Below the pieces are notes generated by a model. The model was not told the origin of the DNA and did no database searches. It saw only the letters and a program-made list of their open reading frames with translations. A stretch of 64,000 nt of DNA from UBA2357 sp002344625 (GTDB lineage: Bacteria > Pseudomonadota > Gammaproteobacteria > Burkholderiales > Rhodocyclaceae), in contig CALKIH010000053.1 in assembly GCA_937995335.1 (NCBI GenBank), forward strand, positions 124,001 through 188,000, read 5' to 3'. Positions 44,144 through 52,696 of the stretch are shown one piece after another (position 1 is the stretch's first letter; each line of letters starts with the position of its first letter). Made by a program: the position numbers and the translations under genes.

Positions 44144-45484
44144 CTACTTGGCGAGGCCCGCCGGCTTCTCTGCCGCCGCCTGACTACCGCCTCCACTGCC
44201 ACCACCGATGCCCGGCAAGCTGGTCGTGAAGCGGTTTTCGACGAAGGCTGCGACCGTATCCTTCAGCACATTGGGAGCACGAAACACGCCGTAATGCGCG
44301 GTCGGGTCGGAGAAACTCGCAAAGGCCGCGCCTTCGACCGCTTCGGCGGCCTTGCGGGCGTTGTCGACGATCAGCCAATTGTCATTGTCGACATGCACCA
44401 CCAGCGTGCGCGCCTTGATCCGCTCGAGATCCTTGTTGATGTTGTAATTGAACGCGGACTCGTTGCGATACCAGTAGTCGACCGGATCCTCGTTCTTGGT
44501 GCGGGCGATGAAGGCGGCGTTCTGGTTGCCGGTCGGTTCCCAGTAGAACACCTCGCGCTCGATCACCTCCCACGGCGTGGCCGAACGCACGAAGAAGCTA
44601 AAGCCGGTCAGCTGCAGGCGCGACCACATGAACTGCAGGCCGCGCTTGGGATGCTGCTCGACCGGCAGGTGGTAGTAGTTGCCACCGGTCTCGCGCCACA
44701 CCGGGTCGCTTTCGATCGCGGCCTGGGCAAGCCGGAAAGTCCATTGACCGACCGGATCGTCACCGTCCGACGCGGTGGTGCCACCGATCGGCATGATCGC
44801 CTTGACGAAGCCGCTGGGCGAGTACATCACGCCCCACACCCAGGTCTGGGTGCCGCCCATCGACACCCCGGTCGCCACTTCGACCTGGGCGATGTTCAAC
44901 TCGTCGCGCAGCAGCCGGTAGTTGGCCTGCACCATGTCGAAATAGCTGTACATCGGGAACTTGCGTCCCAGCCCGTCCGAGGGCTTCGACGCCCCCCACA
45001 GTCCGATGCCGTCGAGAAAAACCACGTAGAAGCGGTCGGTGTCGATGACCTGGCCCGGACCGACCACCGGCCCTGCCGAGAGCCCGTTGGCGGGACGGTC
45101 GACATACCAGGTGTTGTACATGCCCGCCGAGTCGCCCGAATAAAAAGTGCTGACGACCACCGCGTTGATGATCTCGCCCTTGTCGTTGCGCTTGGGCGTG
45201 CCCACCGCCATGTAGGCAACCCTGAGCGGGCCGGCGCCGAGCGACTCGAGCGTGGTGCCGCCCGCGCCGCCGTCGCGCCAGGTCGCGGGGTCGGCGTCGA
45301 GGTCGTACGTGCCACCGATGCGGAAGTTGGGAATCTCGTAGAATTTCTTGAGCGGCGCCAGATCCTCGACCGAAATGTTCGGCGTGAGCGGCGTGGCCGC
45401 GGCATCGGCCGCGACGACCGCACCCGGCAACGCGAAGGCGGCGGCCAGCGCCAGGGCAACGATTTGCTTTTTCACGTCTGCCAT
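44144..45484 (-). CDS. Exported alpha/beta hydrolase, MetX-like
   Basis: A 446-residue protein with a signal peptide (about 1-25, cut after VVAADA) and one alpha/beta-hydrolase domain with the insertion typical of homoserine O-acetyltransferase (MetX) relatives. The nucleophile elbow is TGVSMGGTQ; the acid lies near VDNDNWLIVD and the His in DPTAHYGVF. MetX itself is cytoplasmic, so an exported copy must act on something else. After a Gly/Ser linker the protein ends in KPAGLAK, almost the same end as its upstream paralogue. It starts 26 bases after that gene and is followed by a strong terminator. Confidence 0.8.
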   Translation of the reverse strand: MADVKKQIVALALAAAFALPGAVVAADAAATPLTPNISVEDLAPLKKFYEIPNFRIGGTYDLDADPATWRDGGAGGTTLESLGAGPLRVAYMAVGTPKRNDKGEIINAVVVSTFYSGDSAGMYNTWYVDRPANGLSAGPVVGPGQVIDTDRFYVVFLDGIGLWGASKPSDGLGRKFPMYSYFDMVQANYRLLRDELNIAQVEVATGVSMGGTQTWVWGVMYSPSGFVKAIMPIGGTTASDGDDPVGQWTFRLAQAAIESDPVWRETGGNYYHLPVEQHPKRGLQFMWSRLQLTGFSFFVRSATPWEVIEREVFYWEPTGNQNAAFIARTKNEDPVDYWYRNESAFNYNINKDLERIKARTLVVHVDNDNWLIVDNARKAAEAVEGAAFASFSDPTAHYGVFRAPNVLKDTVAAFVENRFTTSLPGIGGGSGGGSQAAAEKPAGLAK

Positions 45485-45510
45485 CCTTGTGTCATGTCTC
45501 ATCGCACACC

Positions 45511-48045
45511 TCACTTGGCAAGGCCGGTGGGTTTGTCGGCCGCAGCCGCCCCCCCGCCGGTGGCGATCGGTGCGCCGCCATTCATCAGGGAGTCGATCAC
45601 GGCGGGCGTGACCGCATCGACCGGACGTTTCTTCATGAAGTTGACGGTATCGCGGGCAAACTCGTACGGCACATCGGTATGGATGAAGTGGCCGACGTTC
45701 GGATACACCTTCACGACCGGGGGATTGCCAGCCTTGGTCATGCGCTCGACGAACGGAATCGCGATGTCGTTGGCAAGATCGGTCAGGCCGTTGAGCGGCG
45801 TGCTCGGGATGAACGGCTCACGCGCACCGAAGGCGAGGAAGATCGGCGCCTTGATCTGCGGCAGTCGCTTGTAAAGCGAGTTTTCGTCCTCGCGTGCGTT
45901 TTCCGAGCACATCGAGAAGGTGTCGTAGTGGAACAGGAACGCCCACTGCTCGAACTCGCGCTGGTTGCCCGTGATCATCGCGATACGCTGGTCGGTATGC
46001 AGACGGGCGTACTCGGTGTCGTTGAGGAAGTAACCCGCCGGCGCCGGAACCGCGTTGCCGGCAGCGTCGCGCTCTTGCCAGTAGAAGAAGTCACGCACTT
46101 GCTGAGGCGTACGCTTCAATTCGGACTCGACCAGGCCGAACGGACCCCACGCAGCTTGCCAGCGGCCCAGGTCGCGGCCGATCGATCTGTCGCAGATCGG
46201 CAGTTCCTGGTCTCCCAGCTTGAAGGTCGTCGGATACTCCTCGAGACCCGCCGGCCCCTCGAGCAACAAGCCCTGGACTGCATCCGGGTAGCGCAGCGCA
46301 TAGCCGAGCACCACCTGCCCACCCTGCGAATGGCCGTAATAGTAGGCCTGCTTCACGCCGAGCTTGTCGACCACCAGCGCATGAAAGGTGTCGCGGATGT
46401 CGTCCAGCGTGCGCGCCTGCGGCTTGTCGAGGTTGCCCGGACCGGAGGTGCCGGCCAGCGGCATGTCGGGCACGATCACGCGGAAACCGCGCTCGACGGC
46501 GAACTTCATCAGATGGCCGTAATGCGCGCCGAACGCGCCCTTGCCATGCACGATCACCAGCGTGGGCGGGTTGCGCTCGGTGCCGCAGTATTCGTCCATG
46601 TAGCCGACTTCCCACTCGACCCCGTTCTTGTCCTTGGCCTTGGCGAACTTGGCCGGGAAGGGCGGCACCATCTCTTCCTTCCAGAAGGATCGCGCCGGAT
46701 CCGGGTCCATGTTGATGCGCGGCCGCTGATAGTTCTTGGCCTCGCACACGACGTCACCGTCCGCAACGATGCCGGTGGCACGCAAGAACGAATCGAATAC
46801 CTGCTCGCCGTCGAGCTCGTTCGGGGCCTTGAACACCGCATAGTGCGCAATCGGATCCGAGAATTCCGAATACAGGCCGCCCGGCGTTGCGACCGAAGCC
46901 TCGCGCGCACGATCGGAGACCAGCCACTGGTCGTTCTCGATGTGCATGATCAGGGTGCGCGGCTTCATCTGCGGCAGGAGCGCATTCAGGTTGTGCTTTT
47001 CTCCCACCGTGTCGCGATACCACAGATCGATCGCGTCGAAGTCGTTGGCCATGCGCCGCAGGCTCGCGCCGGCGTTTTCGCCCATGCGCGGCTCGCTCTC
47101 CCAGGTGAAGACTTCGGGCGCAACCGCGTCCCAGCCCAGCGACTGGCGGAACTGGAGGTCAAAGCCGGTCAGGAGCAACATCGACCAGTGGAACTCGACG
47201 CCCTTGTTGGGGTGCTTTTCCTTGGGCAGGGCGTAGTAGTCGGCCTTGGTCTCGATCCACACCGGATCGGATTCGAGCGCCGCCTTGGCCAGCTGGAAGG
47301 TCCAGGCCGCGACCGGGCCTTCGCCATCGGTTGCGGATGCGCCCCCGATCGGCAGGATCGCCTTGACGAAATCCGGATACATCAGCCCCCAGTAGTACGC
47401 CTGGGTTCCGCCCATCGAGACACCGGTCGCCAGTACCACCTGCCCGATCTTGAGATGATCGCGCAGCATGCGGTAGTTGAGATGCACCATGTCATAGTAG
47501 CTATACACCGGGAACTTGGTGCCCAGGCCGTCGGACGGCTTCGACGCCCCCCACAGCCCGAGCCCGTCGAGAAACACGACATAGAACCGGTCGGTGTCGA
47601 ACAACAGCCCGGGCCCTACCAGGGCCCCGCCGGAAAAGCCGTTGCCAGGCTGCCCCGCATACCAGCTGTTGTACATTGCGGTCGCGTCACCCGAGAAGAA
47701 GGTGCTGATCACGATGGCATTGACGATCTCGCCCTTGTCGTCGCGCTTGGGCGTACCCACCGCGATGTAGCCGGTACGGGCGGGTTCGGCGCCGAGCGAT
47801 TCGAGCGTGGCGCCGCCCTCGCCGCCGTCGTGCCACGCCTGCGGTCCGGCGGAAAGATCGTATTTCCCACCGATGCGGAAGTTGTCGACCACATAGGTCT
47901 GCTTCAACTCGTCGAGCTCGGGCACGACCGATCTTGCGGTAACCGCTGGTGCGGCGGCATGCGCCGTACCGGCAAGCGTCATGCTCAACAACAGCGACGC
48001 GAACCAGTTCACGACACGACGACAACCCAGTGGGCTGCTTATCAT
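45511..48045 (-). CDS. Exported two-domain alpha/beta hydrolase (MetX-like + second hydrolase)
   Basis: An 844-residue protein with a signal peptide (about 1-30). Residues ~40-460 are a MetX-like alpha/beta-hydrolase paralogous to the downstream gene (nucleophile TGVSMGGTQ, His in DPIAHYAVF). Residues ~500-810 form a second, different alpha/beta-hydrolase (oxyanion VIVHGKGAFG, nucleophile GHSQGG, His in NVGHFIH). Both active sites look complete, so this is a true two-enzyme fusion. A Gly/Ala-rich linker and the tail KPTGLAK end the protein. A good sigma-70 promoter lies upstream, and the single-domain paralogue follows in the same operon. Confidence 0.8.
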   Translation of the reverse strand: MISSPLGCRRVVNWFASLLLSMTLAGTAHAAAPAVTARSVVPELDELKQTYVVDNFRIGGKYDLSAGPQAWHDGGEGGATLESLGAEPARTGYIAVGTPKRDDKGEIVNAIVISTFFSGDATAMYNSWYAGQPGNGFSGGALVGPGLLFDTDRFYVVFLDGLGLWGASKPSDGLGTKFPVYSYYDMVHLNYRMLRDHLKIGQVVLATGVSMGGTQAYYWGLMYPDFVKAILPIGGASATDGEGPVAAWTFQLAKAALESDPVWIETKADYYALPKEKHPNKGVEFHWSMLLLTGFDLQFRQSLGWDAVAPEVFTWESEPRMGENAGASLRRMANDFDAIDLWYRDTVGEKHNLNALLPQMKPRTLIMHIENDQWLVSDRAREASVATPGGLYSEFSDPIAHYAVFKAPNELDGEQVFDSFLRATGIVADGDVVCEAKNYQRPRINMDPDPARSFWKEEMVPPFPAKFAKAKDKNGVEWEVGYMDEYCGTERNPPTLVIVHGKGAFGAHYGHLMKFAVERGFRVIVPDMPLAGTSGPGNLDKPQARTLDDIRDTFHALVVDKLGVKQAYYYGHSQGGQVVLGYALRYPDAVQGLLLEGPAGLEEYPTTFKLGDQELPICDRSIGRDLGRWQAAWGPFGLVESELKRTPQQVRDFFYWQERDAAGNAVPAPAGYFLNDTEYARLHTDQRIAMITGNQREFEQWAFLFHYDTFSMCSENAREDENSLYKRLPQIKAPIFLAFGAREPFIPSTPLNGLTDLANDIAIPFVERMTKAGNPPVVKVYPNVGHFIHTDVPYEFARDTVNFMKKRPVDAVTPAVIDSLMNGGAPIATGGGAAAADKPTGLAK

Positions 48046-48111
48046 GACCTCTACCTCCCGTAATGGTATTTTTTGTCTGTCCGGTGATATTGTTGCTTCC
48101 TCGGAATCGCC

Positions 48112-48139
48112 ATAATAAACACAACCGATCGCCGGTCAA
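48112..48139 (-). promoter_or_regulatory. Sigma-70 promoter of the exported hydrolase operon
   Basis: On the minus strand TTGACC (48139-48134), a 16-base spacer and TATTAT (48117-48112). ACCG-GCGAT-CGGT, a small palindrome, overlaps the -35 and may be an operator. The predicted start lies about 60 bases before the ATG. Confidence 0.6.
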
Positions 48140-48175
48140 TAGGTTTCCAGGCCTGCCGATCCACCCGGGAGGAAT

Positions 48176-49150
48176 ATGCCAAGCATCCAGTTCGGGCACC
48201 AGCAGGTGCACTATCAACTCGCGGGCGACGCGGGCAAACCGGTCATCACTTTCCTCAACGGACTCACCCAGAATGCCGATTTGTGGCAGCGCTACGCGGC
48301 GTACTTCGTTCCGCGCGGCTATCGCGTTCTGGCATATGACATGCTCGGCCAGGGGCGCTCGTCGAAACCGGTCATCGACATCAAACTGGCCGCCCACGCC
48401 GACCTGCTGGCCGCGCTGCTGGAGCACCTCGGGATCGAAACGACCCATCTCGCCAGCATATCGTTCGGCGGCATCATCGCCCTCGATTTCGCGATCCGCC
48501 ACGGCGAGCGGCTGCAGAGTCTGACCGTCATGAGCACCTTCGCCGAACTCACGCCGCAGCTCGAGCTGCTGGGCACCGTCATGCTGCGCGGCCTGGCCGA
48601 AGCCGGCATGCCCTACCTGCAGAGCATGCTTTATCCGATGAACATGAGTTCGACCTGGATCGCGGCCAACCGCGCACGCATTCCGGCGATGATGCGAGCC
48701 GGCTACATCGGCAACGACGGCTATGCGTTGCAGAACCTGATGGAATCGTTCGCCGAGTTCAAGCCGCTGACGCCGGATCTTCACCGGATCACGACCCCGA
48801 CCCTGATCATGAACGGGGAGTTCGATTTCTTCACTCCACGCGAGTGCCATGAACTGATCCGGCGCGAGATCGAAAACTCGCGGCTGCTGATCATTCAGCA
48901 TGCATATCACGCATTCACGTTGGAACTGCCCGCGGTGACCATGCGCCAGCTCGAGGTCTTCATCGCGCAGGTGGAAGGCGGTACTTGGCAGGGCGATCAA
49001 AGCGTATGGGTGGCGGCCGAAGACCCGGCGGCGGACATCCAGTGGCTGCCGTGCGCCGGAGACTGGATGCGTGCCATCCGGGCCGATCAGGCCGAACCCG
49101 CAAAACGTGCCCCGGCACGCAAGACCCCTTCGAGGAAGAAAACGCCATGA
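48176..49150 (+). CDS. Alpha/beta hydrolase with basic C-terminal tail
   Basis: A 324-residue cytoplasmic alpha/beta-hydrolase (oxyanion FLNGLTQNADLW, nucleophile SISFGG, acid in MNGEFDFFTPREC, His in QHAYHAFTLE). The nucleophile motif lacks the first Gly of GxSxG (S-I-S-F-G-G), which some family members tolerate. The last ~20 residues are Lys/Arg/Pro/Ala-rich. A GGGAGG lies six bases before the ATG. It is divergent from the exported hydrolase operon and translationally coupled (ATGA) to the unknown gene after it. The substrate is unknown. Confidence 0.8.
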   Translation: MPSIQFGHQQVHYQLAGDAGKPVITFLNGLTQNADLWQRYAAYFVPRGYRVLAYDMLGQGRSSKPVIDIKLAAHADLLAALLEHLGIETTHLASISFGGIIALDFAIRHGERLQSLTVMSTFAELTPQLELLGTVMLRGLAEAGMPYLQSMLYPMNMSSTWIAANRARIPAMMRAGYIGNDGYALQNLMESFAEFKPLTPDLHRITTPTLIMNGEFDFFTPRECHELIRREIENSRLLIIQHAYHAFTLELPAVTMRQLEVFIAQVEGGTWQGDQSVWVAAEDPAADIQWLPCAGDWMRAIRADQAEPAKRAPARKTPSRKKTP

Positions 49151-49761
49151 TCGACCCGCAACGCTATGACCAGGCGCGCGACCGGATTGCGAAGCAGGGC
49201 TTCACCTCCGAAATCCAGACCAAGATCGCATTGCTGCTGACCACGGCCAAGAACGGCAATCTGATGTTTCATTCGGGCGTGCAGTGGATGCACAACCTGA
49301 GCGTGGTGCAACAATTCATCCTGTCGCAATACTCACGCGAGCTCGAAGCGGTGACCCTGCTCAGCCGCACCACGCAGTGGTCGCACGACCCGGGCCTGGT
49401 CGCCGAGGGCAGCCGGATCGTTGCGCCGCTGGTGATGGCCTGGGGGCAGATCATGATGCCGCCCGGTCCGATGCTCAACCCGCAGGCCGCTTACCGCGGC
49501 ATTTCCCTCGGCCACGCGCAGCTGGCGCGCATCCGCGTCACCCCCGTCATACCGGAGAATGCCGATCCGCTCGCGCCCTTCGTGGTGGCGCTGCAACGGA
49601 TCGAGCAGGAGAATGGGCGCATGCTGCAGACCCAGATCCGGCTGCTCAAGAACATGGGCTCCGAGGTGCCGATCGAGGCGCGCGAAGCCTTGGTCGAGGC
49701 GGATCAGAAGCTGGTCGATGGTGTGTTCAACGACTTCCTGCAGTGGCTGGCCGCGCCATGA
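49147..49761 (+). CDS. Unknown protein coupled to the alpha/beta hydrolase
   Basis: A 204-residue soluble protein beginning MIDPQRYDQARDRIAKQGFTS. I do not recognise the family. It is largely helical with hydrophobic stretches (VAPLVMAWGQIMMPPGPMLNPQ) that are not clear membrane helices, and a C-terminal half with regular charged helices. There is no signal peptide and no catalytic motif. The ATG overlaps the hydrolase stop, so the two proteins are probably made together and may form a complex. Confidence 0.65.
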   Translation: MIDPQRYDQARDRIAKQGFTSEIQTKIALLLTTAKNGNLMFHSGVQWMHNLSVVQQFILSQYSRELEAVTLLSRTTQWSHDPGLVAEGSRIVAPLVMAWGQIMMPPGPMLNPQAAYRGISLGHAQLARIRVTPVIPENADPLAPFVVALQRIEQENGRMLQTQIRLLKNMGSEVPIEAREALVEADQKLVDGVFNDFLQWLAAP

Positions 49762-49789
49762 CGCATGCACGCGCATGCCCGATGGTTGC

Positions 49790-51109
49790 TCACGGGTTTT
49801 CCAGCAGCGCATTGATTGCGGCGACGTCGGCTTCATCGAGTGTGCCGGCGGCGGCCTTCAGACGCAGCTGGGCCTGGAGGGTTTCGTAGCGCGAACGCGC
49901 GAGCTCGCGCTGGGTGTCGGCGAGCTGGGTGAGCGCGTTCAGCACGTCGATGTTGATCCGCAGGCCCACTTCGAAGCCGACCCGGGTCGCTTCGAGCGCC
50001 GAGTTCGAGGAGATCTCGGCGGCTTCGAGCGCCTTGACCTGGGCCATGCCGCTGGTGACGCCGGTGAAGGCTTCGCGGGCGGCCAGCACCGCGTCGCGGC
50101 GGGCACGGTCGAGATCGGCTTCGGCCGACATCTTGAGCGCGGCCGTTTCGCGATCGCGCGAGCTGAGCGCGCCACCGGTGTAGAACGGGACGTTCAACTG
50201 GACGCCGACCGCCCCCGAGTCGACCCGGCCGCTGCCGAGCGACTGGCGGTTGCCTTGGCCGTAACGGGCCACCAGGTCGAGCGTGGGGAGGTGGCCGGCT
50301 CGCGCGCGCTCGACTTCCTGGGCGGCGATGTCGCGGGTGAGCTGGCTCAGTTGTACGCCGATGCCGCCGCTTTCGGCGGCCGAGGCCCAGTCGAGGGGGT
50401 TGTCGGGGCTGGGGGCGTCGAGTTGCACGCCCGGGCGCAGGCGCGCGAGGGTGTCGGCTTCGCGGCCGATGATCTGGGCCAGCGACTGTTTGTTCACGAC
50501 GAGTGCGCTTTCGGCATTGATCACTTGCGCCGAGGCGAGGTCGAAGCGCGATTGCGCTTCATGCACGTCGGTGATCGTGACGGTGCCGACCTCGAAGCTG
50601 GTGCGGGCGATCTCGAGTTGTTCGGCCGAGGCGGTGCGCAGCGTCGTCACCGCTTGCAGGGCGTCCTGGGCGTTGAGTACCCGAAAGTAGGCGTCGGACA
50701 CCCGCAGGATGAGGTCCTGGCGTGCGAGTGCGAGTTCGATCTCGGCGCGCTGGCTGCGCAGCGTGCCCTGGCGCGATTCGACTACGTTCTGGCGGCGGTA
50801 CAGCGGTTGGGTGAGTTGCACGCCCCAGGCGTTGCTGTTGAAGTTGCGGCTCGATTGGCCTTCGACGTCAACGTTGTTGAACGTGGTGTCGCCCGAGGCG
50901 CCAATGTTAGGCAGCAGGCCCGCTCGCCCTTGCACCGCGAATTCGCGCCCCGCTTCGGCCCGTGAGCGCGCCGCGCTGAATTGCGCGTCGCTGCCCAGCG
51001 CTTCACGGTAAATCCCAAGCAGGTCTTCAGACCAACATGGGCCGCTCACCAGGCCAACCAGGCACAACACCAGCGCGCGCTTGCGTTTGTTCATGCGAAT
51101 CACATGCAT
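49790..51109 (-). CDS. tolC: TolC-family outer-membrane efflux protein
   Basis: A 439-residue exported protein of the TolC family. A signal peptide ends near GPCWS, and two internally similar halves each carry long helices and OM strands (SNAWGVQLTQPLYRRQ in the first, SGAVGVQLNVPFYTGG in the second). This is the outer channel for tripartite pumps and type I secretion. The start is the ATG giving MHVIRMNKRK; an ATG five codons later is possible. It is divergent from an RND adaptor-pump operon and is presumably its outer-membrane partner. Confidence 0.9.
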   Translation of the reverse strand: MHVIRMNKRKRALVLCLVGLVSGPCWSEDLLGIYREALGSDAQFSAARSRAEAGREFAVQGRAGLLPNIGASGDTTFNNVDVEGQSSRNFNSNAWGVQLTQPLYRRQNVVESRQGTLRSQRAEIELALARQDLILRVSDAYFRVLNAQDALQAVTTLRTASAEQLEIARTSFEVGTVTITDVHEAQSRFDLASAQVINAESALVVNKQSLAQIIGREADTLARLRPGVQLDAPSPDNPLDWASAAESGGIGVQLSQLTRDIAAQEVERARAGHLPTLDLVARYGQGNRQSLGSGRVDSGAVGVQLNVPFYTGGALSSRDRETAALKMSAEADLDRARRDAVLAAREAFTGVTSGMAQVKALEAAEISSNSALEATRVGFEVGLRINIDVLNALTQLADTQRELARSRYETLQAQLRLKAAAGTLDEADVAAINALLENP

Positions 51110-51553
51110 CTTGCTCACCGAAAAAGGGAAGGGGAAGAATGATTGGCAGCGGCCCGGCCATTTCGCCTCACCCGGACGGTCTCCACGGTGATCGTTCGCA
51201 GCGCTTGAGGGCATTTACGGCATTCTTTGCAGAATGCGTATTCGACGCGCGGAGTTTGCACCCCGAAAATTACGCCGTCAATCCCGGGCAACACTTCCAT
51301 GCTGCGCCGCAATGTCTGTCTATGACGCTCATTTCCGCTAGAAATCAAGTGTGTGGCGTTTCTGCAATAGATTGGACTGTGGTGCCAATTGCGATGCAGT
51401 ACAATCCGGGCGATGTGGTTTAGCCATGCTCCGGGGTCTTTTTCGCCTTGCTGCATCTGATAGCTTTCACACGTTTCATGAGCGCAGTGCGGCGTGCTTG
51501 GATCGCATGGCCCGGGGCACTGAAAAATTCAACCGTTGCATAAGAGTAAGGCC
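51110..51553. other. 444-base divergent promoter region of tolC and the RND operon
   Basis: No gene is visible. The region is AT-richer than its surroundings in the right half. It holds an 18-base palindrome (51220-51237) and a TACAAT (51400-51405) that could be the -10 of the RND operon, although no good -35 pairs with it. No regulator gene is adjacent. Confidence 0.4.
51220..51237. promoter_or_regulatory. 18-base palindrome in the efflux promoter region
   Basis: GCATTC-TTTGCA-GAATGC: perfect 6-base arms around a 6-base spacer. It lies about 110 bases upstream of tolC and resembles operators of TetR- or MarR-type efflux regulators, but the protein that binds it is not encoded nearby. Confidence 0.4.
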
Positions 51554-52696
51554 ATGATCAGATTGAAATTTCCTCCGACGTTCAGCTTTGAAATCCGTCG
51601 CATCGCGGCCATGCGCGATGCGGGAAAATTTCTTTTCATCGGCACCGCCTCGCTGTTGACCCTGTCCGCGTGCCAACAGGAAGCGCCGGTAGAGGTCGTC
51701 GACATCCGGCCGGTGCGCGCCGTGGTCGTGACGCGCGGTGTCGAACCGGCTCCGGTCAGCCTGAGCGGACGCCTTGCGGCCGAAAACGAAGCCGCCGTGG
51801 CCTTCCGCATCGGCGGGCGCATGGTCGCCCGCCATGTCAATGTCGGTGACATCGTCAAGCCCGGCACCCCGATCGCGAACCTCGACGCGCAAGATGAAAC
51901 CAACGCCGAGATCTCGGCCCGCGCCGCGCTCGATGCCGCCCTCGGACGCCAGGTGCAGGCGCGCGGCGCCTATCAACGCCAATCGACGCTGCTCAAGGAC
52001 GGCTTCACCACCCGCGGCCTGTACGACGAAGCGCAGGAAGCGCTGAACTCATCCACCGCCGCGGTCGAAAGCGCTCGCGCCCAACTGCAGATCGCGCGCG
52101 ATCGCGTCGGCTTCACCAGGCTGGTCGCCAACGTCCATGGCACCGTGACCGCACGTGGCGCCGAGCCCGGCGAAGTCGTGCAGGCGGGCCAGATGGTCGT
52201 GCGCGTCGCGCGTCCCACCGAAGGCATCGACGCCGTGGTGCATGTGCCCGCCAGCATGCTGCGGGCACCGCCGCAGTACCCGACGATCACCGTGCACCTA
52301 AGTGACGCGCCCGAAATCTCGGTGTTCGGCAGAGTACGCGAGATCGCGCCACAGGCCGATCCGATGACCGGCACCTTCGAGATCCGCATCGCGCTGCAGA
52401 ACCCGCCGCCCGAGATGCGTCTGGGCGCGGTCGTGACCGCCCAGATGCGCCTCGATGCGCAAGACATCATCACGGTCCCGGCCAACGCGTTGACTTCGTT
52501 CAACTCGCAGCCCGCCGTGTGGGTGCTCGACCGGGCCACCGAAACCGTCTCGATGCGCAACATCGAGATCGCCGGTTATCAGATCAACGACGTGGTGGTG
52601 AAGGACGGCCTGAACAGCGGCGATGTGGTGGTCACCGCAGGCGTGCAGTCACTCCGGCCGGGTCAACAGGTGCGTCTGGTCGGAGCGAACCAATGA
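51554..52696 (+). CDS. RND efflux periplasmic adaptor lipoprotein
   Basis: A 380-residue membrane-fusion protein. The hydrophobic stretch and lipobox (FLFIGTASLLTLSAC) lie after a fairly long N-terminus, so an ATG at residue 20 (MRDAGKF), giving an ordinary lipoprotein signal, is a serious alternative start. Lipoyl-like strands (AVAFRIGGRMVARHVNVGDIVKPGTPIANLD), an alpha-hairpin, and beta-barrel and membrane-proximal domains follow in the usual order. It couples the inner-membrane pump to TolC. Its stop overlaps the pump start (ATGA). Confidence 0.9.
   Translation: MIRLKFPPTFSFEIRRIAAMRDAGKFLFIGTASLLTLSACQQEAPVEVVDIRPVRAVVVTRGVEPAPVSLSGRLAAENEAAVAFRIGGRMVARHVNVGDIVKPGTPIANLDAQDETNAEISARAALDAALGRQVQARGAYQRQSTLLKDGFTTRGLYDEAQEALNSSTAAVESARAQLQIARDRVGFTRLVANVHGTVTARGAEPGEVVQAGQMVVRVARPTEGIDAVVHVPASMLRAPPQYPTITVHLSDAPEISVFGRVREIAPQADPMTGTFEIRIALQNPPPEMRLGAVVTAQMRLDAQDIITVPANALTSFNSQPAVWVLDRATETVSMRNIEIAGYQINDVVVKDGLNSGDVVVTAGVQSLRPGQQVRLVGANQ

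Noticed and set aside
45511..48045. A frameshift or assembly error joining two hydrolase genes
   Set aside because: The frame is continuous, both domains keep their catalytic motifs, the linker is ordinary sequence and a separate single-domain paralogue follows.
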